This document shows positions 46,014 through 57,050 of a DNA stretch of 64,000 nt, piece after piece. The notes under the pieces were generated by a model. The model was not told where the DNA came from and did no database searches. It saw only the letters and a list, made by a program, of their open reading frames with translations. Source of the DNA: Chrysopilus asiliformis (lineage: Eukaryota > Arthropoda > Insecta > Diptera > Rhagionidae). The number at the start of each line of letters is the position of its first letter. Position 1 is the stretch's first letter. The translations under genes and the position numbers were made by a program. The stretch covers positions 49,660,706 through 49,724,705 of the forward strand of contig OZ035960.1 of assembly GCA_964034945.1 (NCBI GenBank). The letters run 5' to 3'.

Positions 46014-46600
46014 TGTACACAGTAAAAAAATCTTGGATTAAATTCTAATCAAAATTGGATTACACTGGACCAATATTTAGAATTCTAACCCAACAGTATG
46101 GATTAGAGATTTTTTTAGATTTATTTTTGGTTTATTTTTGTATTAATTCTTCTAGTATGTTCAAAAAATACACACAAATAGAATGTTTGGGGTCATAAAA
46201 TAACCCACGTGTATTTCCCCGTACAATGCATACAAAATAATCGTAAATTACAATTTATACATGATCTTCGCAATAAGCGTTTGACTGTGTTGTCCACTGT
46301 CCAAAAGAAATTTGAATTCACAGAATTTTTAATAACGAAAATTTTGGTCTAAATTTCTTTGGGCCATGAAATGACCCGAACATAATAGAAGGGTTCAAGT
46401 CCACAATTTTGATTAAATTCTATATATTAATATTAAAAGTATTTAAGTTAAATGTATAATAAAAAATTATTAAAATATGAGGGCAAAAAAGTCTAAACTA
46501 TTTTCAATAATTCCCATGTATTAAATTCTAATCCAAAATTGAATTAAAATTTCGTTAATATAATTTTTGAATTGAAAAATCCTCCAGGAATTTTTGTAAC
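46014..46600. repeat. AT-rich MITE-like repeat
   Basis: Opens CACAGTAAAAAAATCTTGG. Its right part, in reverse complement, matches 20655..20800. GGATTAAATTCTAATC and related palindromic phrases recur inside. Boundaries are approximate and no target duplication was identified. Confidence 0.5.
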
Positions 46601-46847
46601 AACGGGCATTAATTGATGGTCTCAAACACTCGATTTTGTTTGTCAAAAAAAAAATTAATAAAAGTTGCTAAAATTTTCAAATTTGTTTTAACGAAAAGGC
46701 ATAAAATAAGTTTTGTGTAAAAAATCTTCTCGTTTTTCTGGCACTACTTACCTGCTAGCATTTTTGTGTATGGCATGTATCAAACACGAGAAGCGTATCT
46801 TATTTATTAATAAACTGCCAGTGAAATGCTAAGGAGGAACTGAATTT

Positions 46848-47011
46848 TTATAACAATTTCTCTTTCCTGTTGGTCACTACCAAAGTTTTACATAGATTGT
46901 GAACGATGAATGAATTACAACATTTATAAGGTTTTTTCGTTGCAATCCCATGGACAACAAAGGTTGTTAAAGCAGTCTAGACAGCCGATGTCGTAACTAT
47001 CACTACTGTTT
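46848..47011 (-). repeat. SINE-like repeat, truncated copy
   Basis: Matches the body of the repeat at 27120..27310 (TAACAATTTCT, ACATAGATTGTGAACGATGA against its counterpart, TACAACATTTATAAGG). The tRNA-like head is missing. Same orientation as the first copy. Confidence 0.65.
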
Positions 47012-47109
47012 TTTTTTAAAACAGGAACCAAAATTTATTGGTATTTTTGACTCTTCTAACATCGAAACACCGAAAAATTGTTAAAAATTAACATTCATAG
47101 GGAACTGTT

Positions 47110-47460
47110 GTGAACTCCCTAGCCCGGAATTCGAGGAAGAAGTGGTCTGATCGCATTTTGGGTTATGTAAAATCCTATCTTAAACACATTTTAGCTTTAT
47201 ACATTTTTCAATACGACTCGCCGTTGCCGAGAAAATTGCAAAAAACTGTTTCGTATGTATAGAGGAGGAGGGAAGAAATGATCAAATTTTGCCGATCAAG
47301 AACTTATCCTATCCATTTATGTAACTATACAAAGTTTCAAGTGCCTATCTCAATCTCTTCGAACGTTATGGTGTTCATGGACGCACAGACGGACAGACCT
47401 GCGGAAATCAAAATCTTTTGTATTCCCTAACACCCTGGTGTTCATTTTTGTTTCCAGTGA
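47110..47460 (-). repeat. R4 repeat copy (minus)
   Basis: Contains AGTGGTCTGATCGCATTTTG, CGATTGCCGAGAAAATTGC-type text and GGACGCACAGACGGACAGAC near 47388. Confidence 0.55.
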
Positions 47461-48390
47461 TTGGTTCGATCCGTTACAAACTGTATACTAAATCTAATAT
47501 ACTCCTATATGCTATGTCTTATAGTACACAAAAGTGTCCCGAAATCAATTTTCAACTTTGATTATTTTTCGTAAAGTGGTTATACGCATTAGAAAATTCA
47601 AATTGTTGTACCAACCCCATTTTTTTTACGGTAGTATTTCAATTTATAATCTCTGTTTATACTAAACGTTTAAATCAATTAATAGAAAATTCGGTTTAAA
47701 ATCTGAATTTTCTTGTTCGTATAAACGTAGTATTGTTGCTTATGCTACCAACAGACACAATTATTGCAGCCACAAAATGTTTTTTTGAGAAAATTGACGC
47801 AACACTCCATTTAATTCTAAACAAAAGCTCTCATAAAAATATTTTGGTTCTTTTGTCAATCACATCAAGAACTCAAACTGTACACATCCATATAAAATTG
47901 CAAAAATATTCCTACACAACAAGGAAGATAATCACACACGCTCAACAAATAAGCATGAGGCTGGCTGTCTAAACTGATTTTGAAAGCATTTAAGATCGAA
48001 CATAACCGCTTTGTAACCGAGCGACGTAAATAACTTCAGCTTGTCTTGATCATAGAGAGACCCCAGATGACACATCCAGAGACGAACTGTTTGAGTACAA
48101 GGAGGAGACATTAGAATCGCATATTATGACAGCTGACATACTCATCATACGATGATAGCTCTGGTTGAAGAGCTGCGACTGAAGGTGAAACAGGCATCCT
48201 CAAAGCATTCATCCTGGAGCATCATCAAAATTCTCCCATACAAGCGGAATACAGGAAGCACATGTAGGAGTATCTGTCATATCATCTTGGCCCATTGGAT
48301 CGGTTGGGTGGTAGATAATGCTTTTGAAGGCTATAGCAGTAGTAACAGTAGCGTTACAAGCAGCAACAGCAGCTTCTCTTGGTAGTTAAG
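47461..48390. other. Unique DNA, no gene supported
   Basis: Includes AGCAGTAGTAACAGTAGCG and GCAGCAACAGCAGC near 48340..48370. Ends in the TAGTTAAG target of the next element. Confidence 0.35.
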
Positions 48391-49174
48391 TAAGGTGACC
48401 ATACGTCAGGAATGGTCGGGACAGTCTCGGATTTAGGCATGTTTCCGACGTCCCGGAAACTAAAGTTTTGCCACGGAATTATGGAATCGTGTGTTGTAAT
48501 CAATAAAAAATGACGTCGAAAGCCAAAAATGTACGCCGATGTCGAAATTTTCTCATAAATTATTGCCTCTAGCGTAGTTTTCTTGAAAAAATTTCAACTG
48601 CGGCGCCTAGATAATTTTTAGATCCTGGGATGTTTGCTTCTAAAAATAATGCTTGGGGCACATTTTTTGTGGTACTTTGAAGACATGAAACATCCATAAC
48701 ACTCTTTATCTCTGTGGGATAAAATGTGCACTCAGAAAAATGTTCAGGTCAACTTTTTGTCAGGTTAACTCTGACCTTACAGAGGTTTCTGTAAGCCAGC
48801 TAGCGGTCAGAGTTAACCTATCTAAGGTCAACTCGTGCAGCTCCCAATGCCCTACTTCACCTGCTGGTGGTTTAATTTCAGAATTTCTCCGACCACAGGT
48901 CAACTCAGTTTTACTTGCCCACATGCAGGCGAACGCGCGCCTGCCCGAGGCCAATTACGCCGTATGTAGGTCGTCGAGTTAGTCTCCATTTTTCTGGAGA
49001 CTTTTTATCTTTGTGGGATAAAATGTGGAAGTTGAGTGCAGTTTGGCTTAGCCTAAAAATTGACAAATGATATAGTCCCGTCTGTCTTGTTGCCACAGAT
49101 ATAATCACAAACGAAAACTATATTCCTTTTGATCGGGCTTTCAAAATTCACATGAAATAAATATGGTCACCCTA
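48391..49174. mobile_element. hAT-type element with 8-bp target duplication
   Basis: Inverted ends TAAGGTGACCATA (left) and TAGGGTGACCATA (right, reverse complement) are flanked by a perfect 8-bp duplication TAGTTAAG (48383..48390 and 49175..49182). That combination defines hAT. Contains a second element (next entry). No transposase domain recognised. Confidence 0.85.
48729..49003 (+). mobile_element. CACTCAGAAAAAT MITE, copy 2, nested
   Basis: Starts CACTCAGAAAAATG and ends near CCATTTTTCTGGAGACT, inverted ends. It is bracketed by a 24-bp direct repeat, TTTATCTCTGTGGGATAAAA onward (48705..48728), repeated with one mismatch at 49004..49027. Body homologous to 44925..45233. Confidence 0.65.
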
Positions 49175-49182
49175 TAGTTAAG

Positions 49183-50943
49183 TGATGTATTGCGAATTTG
49201 CGAAGGATGCGAATCGTTGGGTGGTGATGGTTGAAGGGGAAAAAATACTGTTAACAAAGCATGCTTTTCATTGTGCCTGCGTCAGATGGCTCCTGTTGTT
49301 GTCGGTTGTCAACAAGAGCCATCTCCTGCACGTAAACACACTTGCATCTATCTATCTATCTATCCATCCATCCATCTTTCGGCGAAACGCTCGCAGCGCT
49401 TTGCCAGGGAACCTAGAAACACATTCCGTGTAGAGTACGCAGAGAACGTTCCGTTTATCGTGGAACTTTTAGTCTCGTATACTGTTAGAATTTCATACAC
49501 AACAGAAAGGAGAGGGTTCGGAGGGAAGTTGCAGAATAGGGATACTAAATTGTGTACGCAATTTACCGAGCGACAAACACATTTTCCATACGTCAAAATA
49601 AACATACGATTTAATACTCGTACAGATATGTGTAGGCCAGGACAGCGGAAGGGAATGTGGAATGAAAAGAAATGCCTGGCGTATATCATTCTTTATATTA
49701 CAACATTATAACCACTACAAAAACTTGGGTATGTCGTGATGTGTACAAGTTATATGGAAAAGCCTCTAAACAGAACAAGAACAATCGATTCAAATGTCAC
49801 TCACAAAACTTGAGCTCCCTTACATATACGCGCCAGGCACAATGAACTTGTCAATGTCAGTCCTTAGCTGTCAGTCAATCTTCTCCCGTTTCTCGTCAAC
49901 ATTTTCCCTTTATTTATTTCCTTTTCTCAACTTTTTTTTCCTTTTTGCTTGCTTGTTCCTTTTTTACTTTTGCCTCTGTCCTTAAGTTTTTTTTTGCTTT
50001 TCTTCTATCAACAATTCCTTGTTGTTATTTTGTGTTTTTTTTTTCTTCTTCTTATTTGTCCTCGATGCTCTATCAAAACGAACACACAACCAGGGCCAAG
50101 GACTATGAGGGATTTTCTGTTTTTACCCGACTATTATCCTGGGCAACTTACACACAGTGTGGCGCCATTCCCTTTCTTAACGGGCTTCTTAAGTCTTGAA
50201 AGGATTTTCAGGATCTCCTTCGAATCAAATCTCAATGCCAAGCTGCAGCCCATCCCACACGATATAAGAACACACTATCCCACTATGCCAGAAAGTTTCA
50301 TCCAGCTTAATGTCCTTGCAGGGAAACAGGAAAAGGTAACCGGGCAAAATTTGTGATATACGGATGTAGACTTCTGGTGTGTATGATCGTCATCGTCATC
50401 GTCATCATAATAGTTGATGAGATGCTGCAGGAAACAAGAGACAGTAGACTGATGGACAAATCAACTTGGTGTTATGTATGCGTGAGTTATCCCTGGCTAA
50501 ACATATTATGTCCTACATCTTGCCTGCAAAAGATTTTCTATTGCCAGGCAGCTTTAGTTCAACATGATTCGAGTCTACCTTTGCTAAACGCAAGATAAGA
50601 GTGGTTCACGATGAAAATGATTGATAGACAGAGGGGCCAGAGACGAATGAATTTTTATCCGTGATGGAGGGAAATTTTGACATTGCCGACAGAAATGATT
50701 GACAGTAGTAAGAAGAAGAAAATCGGTATATCATGGACACGCACACATCAGCAGGAGTCCCAAGACCACCCGTTTTATGTAGTAACTCGGGGATTAGTAG
50801 GGACGTAGAAAATTTTCCGGATAGACAGTGGCGTGACGACAATTTCTGGTGACTAACACCCAATACTTGATGCAGACCGACAAATTTGATCTACTTTTCT
50901 TCAAAATTTCAGCTCTTCGAGTCACAGCTTTTGAAATTAAGCG
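49183..50943. other. Unique-looking region with microsatellites
   Basis: An (ATCT)n/(ATCC)n run at 49349..49377 and pyrimidine-rich text at 49910..50060. Overlapping frames of 60 to 146 codons occur on both strands at 49.27..50.36 kb but none has a recognisable domain; one includes the microsatellite. Confidence 0.35.
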
Positions 50944-51246
50944 AGAACTCCAATTGAGCAGAGGCAGCAGCAGAGGCAGAAGCAGTAGCAGTGGCAGAAG
51001 CAGAATCTGCTTTCTGTCCCACAATGAAATTTGAATTCTGACGAAAATAGCAGAAACCTGTCAAAATGTTGTACGTATTTATATTCGCGGCATGATTTGT
51101 CGTATAATATTTCGTTGTTTTTTAAGTATTCATACAAAAAATATCAACAACGAGTTGTGAGGTTAAATTGAAAGCAGAATTTTAGAGATTAGAGCTAAAA
51201 TGTGTTTCTGCTTCTGCTTCTGCCTCTGCTGCTTTATTGGAGCTCA
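50944..51246. repeat. CAG-rich foldback element
   Basis: Left GAACTCCAATTGAGCAGAGG with GCAGCAGAGGCAGAAGCAG; right arm is the reverse complement (CTTCTGCCTCTGCTGC, TTATTGGAGCTC). A further CTTCTGCCTCTGCTGCTG occurs at 51283. No target duplication resolved. Confidence 0.6.
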
Positions 51247-51417
51247 TCACATAAGACGCTATGTGTTCTAAAGTTCTGCTTCTGCCTCTGCTGCTGCATT
51301 TTGTTATTTCTTTGGGGCAGTCGATAAGTAAATCACACCTTTTGAATGCGGAAAGCGGGTGCGGCAGTGTAATGACGGTACTAAACTACATTAAAAAAAT
51401 CGCCAAAAGCTGAGACG

Positions 51418-52117
51418 AATTCAGACTAACGATCGTGGTTACGATTACGAGTGCGATAACGATTGCGATTACGATTACGATTACGATTACGATTACGATT
51501 ACGATTACGATTACGATTACGATTACGATTACGATTACGATTACGATTACGATTACGATTACGATTACGATTACGATTACGATTACGATTACGATTACGA
51601 TTACGATTACGATTACGATTACGATTACGATTACGATTAGGATTACTATTACGATTACGATTACGATTACGATTACGATTACGATTACGATTACGATTAC
51701 GATTACGATTACGATTACGATTACGATTACGATTACGATTACGATTACGATTACGATTACGATTACGATTACGATTACGATTACGATTACGATTACGATT
51801 ACGATTACGATTACGATTACGATTACGATTACGATTACGATTACGATTGCGATTACGATTACGATTACGATTACGATTACGATTACGATTACGATTACGA
51901 TTACGATTACGATTACGATTACGATTACGATTACGATTACGATTACGATTACGATTACGATTACGATTACGATTGCGATTGCGATTACGATTACGATCGA
52001 AACTTCTCCACCAATAAGAACAAAGTTTTCATTGATAGGGACATGAAAGCTTTATTCTTATTGGTCGAGGAAGCTCAATCGTAACCACAATTGTAATCGC
52101 AATCGTTAATCTGAATT
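51418..52117. mobile_element. MITE with internal hexamer expansion
   Basis: Ends AATTCAGACTAACGAT (51418) and, in reverse complement, AATTCAGATTAACGAT (ending 52117), continuing with GTGGTTACGATT on both sides. The interior holds the (ATTACG)n array and a stem-loop (52010..52025 with 52050..52065, 15 of 16 paired, CCAATAAGAA type). Confidence 0.7.
51465..52001 (+). repeat. (ATTACG)n hexamer array, about 89 units
   Basis: Near-perfect GATTAC G hexamers with rare variants (GATTAGGATTACTATT near 51640, GATTGCG near 51847 and 51973). Two of three plus frames stay open (Ile-Thr and Arg-Leu dipeptides) only because the unit has no stop in them. Not a gene. The unit differs from insect telomeric TTAGG. 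Confidence 0.97.
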
Positions 52118-53578
52118 GGGCTTTCGAGTAGAGTCCGAAAAGCCTAAAGCCTAAGCTTTGCACAAATCGCGTGTTTTTTATGCGAGACCGGAAACTTTTC
52201 TAATTCGCTACGTGTAGTTACTATAAGAATCACAGTCAGTGCGGCTATGGATATTGAAGAAAATTTTGTTTTTATAGTCTATGGTCCTTTTATGGTGGCT
52301 CATGGTTGTTAGTGTTGTTGAACGAGACGAGCGAGAATGACAAGTGGACCTGCTGTCAAGAAGGGTTGAAACGATGAAAGAACACTCACTCAACTAACCA
52401 TACCACATCATACCGAATCACACCCGCTGCCCTAAACATCGATACGTAGTAACGACAAACCAACAGTGGCCGGTCCTGGTGATGAACGAAGGGGTAGGTT
52501 GATCTGATGGTCTCCGGTCGACGATAGCTGAAAGACGTCATTACGGAAGAAGGAATATAATGGACAAAGGGATCATGTTGACTACAACCATGGGATGAGC
52601 GAAGGGCTCATCGGGAGGGGAAAAATCGGATTCACAGCCGAGTTACGTAGTCCAGGGACACGACGTGTGGGGTAGGTATCTAAAGAAAAGTATGACAAAA
52701 AAAAGTGTTTTGAAAGGGTGACATTTGCAGAAAATTTGATTGACAGATTTGGCAAATTGTATAGGAAAGGAAGTTTTCTGAAGCAATTAATTTTACTAGG
52801 CAAACACAGTTGAAAGAGAGAGAATGTTGGCAGCCATGATTTGTCATTGACACGTAATTAATGCAATTTTTTAACATCAGGAAGCCATTTTTCTCTCCAT
52901 TTTTAATGAACGTATCAAAAAATTAATGACAACTGACCGATAAAAGGATATTCTTGAGGAAAATGACTTGCCCTTGACAGTTTTTGTGACTTTAAGATCC
53001 TTAATAATACAAATGATAGTAGTTTTTGATGTGGGTTATCCCAGATTTTAGAAAATTTAAGTGTTTATATTTTTTAGGAAAATGTACGTAATTTTTTCAA
53101 GAATTCTATCTTTGGAGGAATTAAATTTCTATGTTGTGGGCAACTTTCTTGTTTTGTTTTATCGAACGGAGAAGTTGACAATGGATAAAATCCAATAATT
53201 TAAGTTGTACGCTTCTATCCCAGTGTCAGCTGTTGACGAGTGTAACAAAAAAAACTACTCCACAAGGTTTTCTACGCCTTCTTGGTCAAACAGGTGTTCC
53301 TACATCTTAACTCGACCGAGTATAAAAACCAGTGCTAGGGCCTTTGCCCGTCACTGAATTTTCGATACCCACAACAATCACATCGTGGGACTGCCTATAA
53401 CTATATTGCCTATTTATTATTATTTTCTTATACCGAGTATTATGAAGGATTGTCTCCATAAAAAATATCGACCTCTTAATTTTTCCTAAAAAAAACATTT
53501 CCCCAGAACTCCAAAAATATTACAAAAACAATATTATCAAATAATATTAATATTAAAAAAAATATATATTAATTAAAA
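52118..53578. other. Unique DNA and a partial R2 end
   Basis: 52.2..53.3 kb has no recognised feature. 53420..53520 is R2-like on plus (CTCCATAAAAAATATCGACC, AAACATTTCCCCAGAACTCC). Confidence 0.4.
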
Positions 53579-54889
53579 AACATAACAAAAGCTATAATTG
53601 CCAATCTGGCAATCATTGGAGACCCGTATGGTGATATTCGTATCAAAATTCGAACAGTTGTACCAAAATTCCACTTTGAAGTCAAACTTTCCAATAAGAT
53701 TTTTTAAAATTTATCCCAATCGGATGTATGGAAGTTTTATGTAGAATCATGTTCTAAATAACTTTTGTTCTTGGACTTTTTTGATAAGATGCACCGTTTT
53801 CGAGATATTTACAAAAAACTATTTCGTTCGTATGGGGGTACCCCCCCTAATGGTCCATTTTTGCCCATTAACGAACTTAGCCTCGCATTTTACGAAAAAC
53901 GAATCTGCGCAAAATTTCAAGTCTCTAGCTCAATCCGTGCGCCCGCAATCCGCGCCACAGACAGACAGACGGACAGACGGACGGACATGCAGAAATTAAT
54001 TATTTTTATCATTCTAAACACACTGGTGTAATTCATTTTTTTGTGCGATGACGGGATCTTGGCGTTACAAACGGTAAGGCAAAGTTAATATACCCTTTGG
54101 TTTCACCATACGGGTATAATAAAATAAATAAATTGGAAGCAATATTACAAAAACGCCTTTCTGTAAGTTTTGGTACAATATTTCACAAAAATTACTTGAG
54201 TTAGAGTCATGAAATTTTATAGGCTTTTCAATTTTAAATTTTATATGTTTGGTCCTGGAATCGAGCGATCCTATCAACTTTTGATGGAAATTCGTGAACC
54301 GGAAGTAACCAAAATGCCGACTTTTTATACCCGTATGGTGAAACCAAAGGGTATATTAACTTTGCCTTACCGTTTGTAACGCCAAGATCCCGTCATCGCA
54401 CAAAAAAATGAATTACACCAGTGTGTTTAGAATGATAAAAAAAGTTGAATTTTGCATGTCCGTCCGTCTGTCCGTCTGTCTGTCCGTCTGTCCGTCTGTC
54501 CGTCTGTCTGTGGCGCGGATTGCGGGCGCACGGATTGAGCTACAGACTTGAAATTTGGCACAGGTCCGTTTTTCGTAAAATGCGAGGCCAAGTTCGTTAA
54601 TGGGCAAAAATGGACCATTAGGGGGGGTACCCCCCATACGAACGAAAACGGTTTTTGTGAATATCTCAAAAACGGTGCATCTTATCAAAAAAGTGCAAGA
54701 ACAAATGTTATTTAGGATATGATTCTACATAAAACTCCCATACATCAAAATCCAATTGGAACAAGTTTTAAAAAAATCTTATTGGAAAGTTTGACTTCAA
54801 AGTGGAATTTTGATACGCCGTTCAATTAAATCACCATACGGGTTTTCAATAATTGCCAGATTGGCAATTATAGCTTTTGTTATGTTTAA
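53579..54889. repeat. Large inverted repeat of R3 copies
   Basis: Left arm 53579..54119 and right arm 54326..54889 are reverse complements, by eye about 90 percent alike. Shared blocks: AAAGCTATAATTGCCAATCT, GGGGTACCCCCC, CCATTTTTGCCCATTAACGA, the CAGACAGACGGACAG run, and CCAAAGGGTATATT. The 206-bp spacer is R2 text (CTTTCTGTAAGTTTTGGTAC, CCGGAAGTAACCAAAATGCC). Two R3 elements seem to have inserted in opposite orientation at the two sides of an R2 fragment. Confidence 0.85.
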
Positions 54890-56040
54890 AATTCACAATT
54901 TCGTTTTTCGCTATTTACTTCGAAACGTTTTTCAGTAGTTTTTCATTGTCTCCGTTATTTAAAAAAAACAATTTTTTGCGTTTTTATCGAAAATTAACGG
55001 TTTTTTGGTAGTGTTGCGTATGACAAGATACTAGCAAAAATAGGCCCTTAATATAAAATCTCTAGGATAGTTGCAGCGGATGTCTGCATCCGGATCCGCA
55101 TAATCGAAACTTTCGCATTCTTCTTCACATCCGACCGCGCTTCCGCATGTGCAGAAGTCAAAAAAACCACAACTGCATCTGCAGAGGTCAATATTTTTTT
55201 ATCACATTATTTTCCTTTCACATAAACATTGAAAAGTTTACAAACGAATCTTGATATGGTATTTGATTTTTTGAGCGAAGATGAAGAAGATAATCCGCTA
55301 AAAGAGTATTTAATACGGAGACTATTTGATCCGAAAATTCCATAACATACCCTTGGATGATAAAAGAGTAGACCTAATGGCTGGATCGGACATGGCTCAT
55401 GGCTGCTCTCGCTACGCAGCACGAAGAAAAACTGTCAATTTTTGCAGCCGCTGCAGTTTTTCTGACAGTTTTTCTTCGTGCTGCGCACTAAAAGTAGCTA
55501 TATTTGATCCTAGCATAATTTTGATTTTGAACTTTTTGAAACAGTTCGGAAATCGGTCATCGTTCCGAGCAAGCAACTATTTACTAGCACAGGACTGATT
55601 TATGAACCAATAAAAATTCGTCTGCAGTGAGAAAAACCTGCAAAGTTTTGAAGAAAATTTGGGTATAAAATTTATTTCCTACAAAAAAATTAAAGGACGC
55701 AGGTTTACCTGGATGCAGAGATGCAAACTGGTTTTTTGAACCACACCAAAAACCAATCAATCATTGAAATTTCAGTGAACCAAAACCAAACCATATACCG
55801 AATCACTCTGAAAAAAGATGGCCTAACCGAACCGAAACTAAACCAGATTTTTAAAAAAATGGCCGACCCGAACCAACACAAAACCAGATTTTTAAAATCT
55901 ACAGACAGCAAAGAAATCACATCCATTGCAACTCTTATCTATAGCTAAAATTAAAATCTCTATTATAGTAGAAAATATAAATAATTTTTGATGCTGTCAT
56001 TATATTATTATTACAAATTAATTTTGTTTGAGATAAATAT
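54890..56040. other. Non-coding; hairpin and repeat fragments
   Basis: Holds the hairpin at 55416..55484 and, from about 55700, text beginning GCAGAGATGCAAACTGG that resembles 16030 (CAGAGATGCAAAG), possibly one end of a hAT-type element. CCAAAACCAAACC-type degenerate repeats follow. No gene. Confidence 0.4.
55416..55484. repeat. Perfect 22-bp hairpin
   Basis: GCAGCACGAAGAAAAACTGT with CA (55416..55437) pairs without mismatch with 55463..55484. The 25-nt loop contains a further GCAGC/GCTGC pairing. Confidence 0.85.
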
Positions 56041-56376
56041 TCACCCTCATTCTGAATGGCTCGTCACTTTATTCGACGTGACGATTGTCACGTCACGTCA
56101 CGCCGAGTTTGGTATTCTCATAGTCGCGAGAATCGACAATTTAAATCCATACCGTAATTTCTGAAATGTCCAAATAAAAATGTCCAAATATGTATTTAAT
56201 TTACGTTTTCTCTTCATCCAATGTATTTAACTGAGCGAATTTGGCGGTGACAGAAACGTCACGTGTTACGCCAACCTGCCGCCATTTGCCGATTGTCGCT
56301 CCACTCGCCAATAAGAATACCAAAATCTGCGTAACGTGACTTTTGCCGTGTAATTCGCTATTCAGAATGAGGGTGA
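56041..56376. mobile_element. MITE with CACCCTCATTCTGAAT ends
   Basis: Left TCACCCTCATTCTGAATGGC; right, in reverse complement, TCACCCTCATTCTGAATAGC. Subterminal CACGTGACG-type motifs (GTCACGTCACGTCACG at 56090) and GGTATTCT / AGAATACC lie in inverted positions. Target duplication not clear. Confidence 0.75.
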
Positions 56377-56379
56377 TTA

Positions 56380-57050
56380 CCCAAGTAGCACCGTAGGGTA
56401 ATATCGCCCTGTTGAAAGACTCCACGCCTTATTCTTAGTCGAGAAGTCCAATTTACGCCCTATTAAAATCCCTTAAAGACGTATTTTCTTATAGGACATA
56501 TCTGCTGGGCGAGAGGAGGACCGAACGACTTAAATTTAGGCCTTCGTCGAAGTATCGCCCAATAGGGCTTAAGGAGGACATCTCGTTTTTATTGCCATGA
56601 CCAATATTGGCTTTAATAGACCTTACGTCTTCTTTTGACCCTATTCGGTCTATTAAGACGCCACTTCTAAAGCACGAAAAAACTATAATGTCCTATAGGG
56701 CGACATTTCCATCGAAATATCCCTATTGGGCGTATTAGAGCAAGACAGAAAACCAAGTGCGAGAAGTTTGTCCTCTGATTAGAGAGGAAGCCTGGATATG
56801 GGGCTTATTAAGAGAGTAATTTTGTGCTTTGTCTCACTTTGTCTCAAGTTCTTTTGTCTCACTAAAACAGGTGACATTTTTTATTATCTCTGAAAAAATA
56901 TTTCGGCGCCCTAACAGACTTGAATTTCACTAGACGCCCTTTTAGGCGTATTTGAAGGTATTCACGCCCTCCCATTAGAACTTAACGTCTAATAGGGCGC
57001 GAAAATGAGCTGACGCGTCTTTGAGGGCGCACATGTTTCCATCCGCCATA
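56380..57050. repeat. Decayed element with repeated GCCCTATTA motif
   Basis: At least eight copies, in both orientations, of GCCCTATT / AATAGGGC-like motifs between 56404 and 57000 (for example 56458, 56570, 56694, 56726, 56990). Ends are not resolved; CGCCCTCA-type text lies near 57030. Probably a DNA element with subterminal repeats. Confidence 0.45.

Noticed and set aside
44912..48982. Paired frames of 64 to 80 codons at 44.9 and 48.8 kb looking like a protein family
   Set aside because: Similarity is at DNA level across the CACTCAGAAAAAT MITE and extends beyond the frames.
49271..50356. Frames of 109 to 146 codons
   Set aside because: One contains the ATCT microsatellite and they overlap on opposite strands; no domain recognised.
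51465..52001. Telomere-like repeat
   Set aside because: The unit is not TTAGG, it is interstitial and enclosed by MITE ends.
51435..52046. Two overlapping long open frames of 184 and 203 codons
   Set aside because: They are the (ATTACG)n array read in two frames; dipeptide repeats without any start context.
53765..54688. Near-identical frames of 72 to 91 codons on both strands
   Set aside because: They are the two arms of the R3 inverted repeat, including the CAGACAGACGGA run, not genes.
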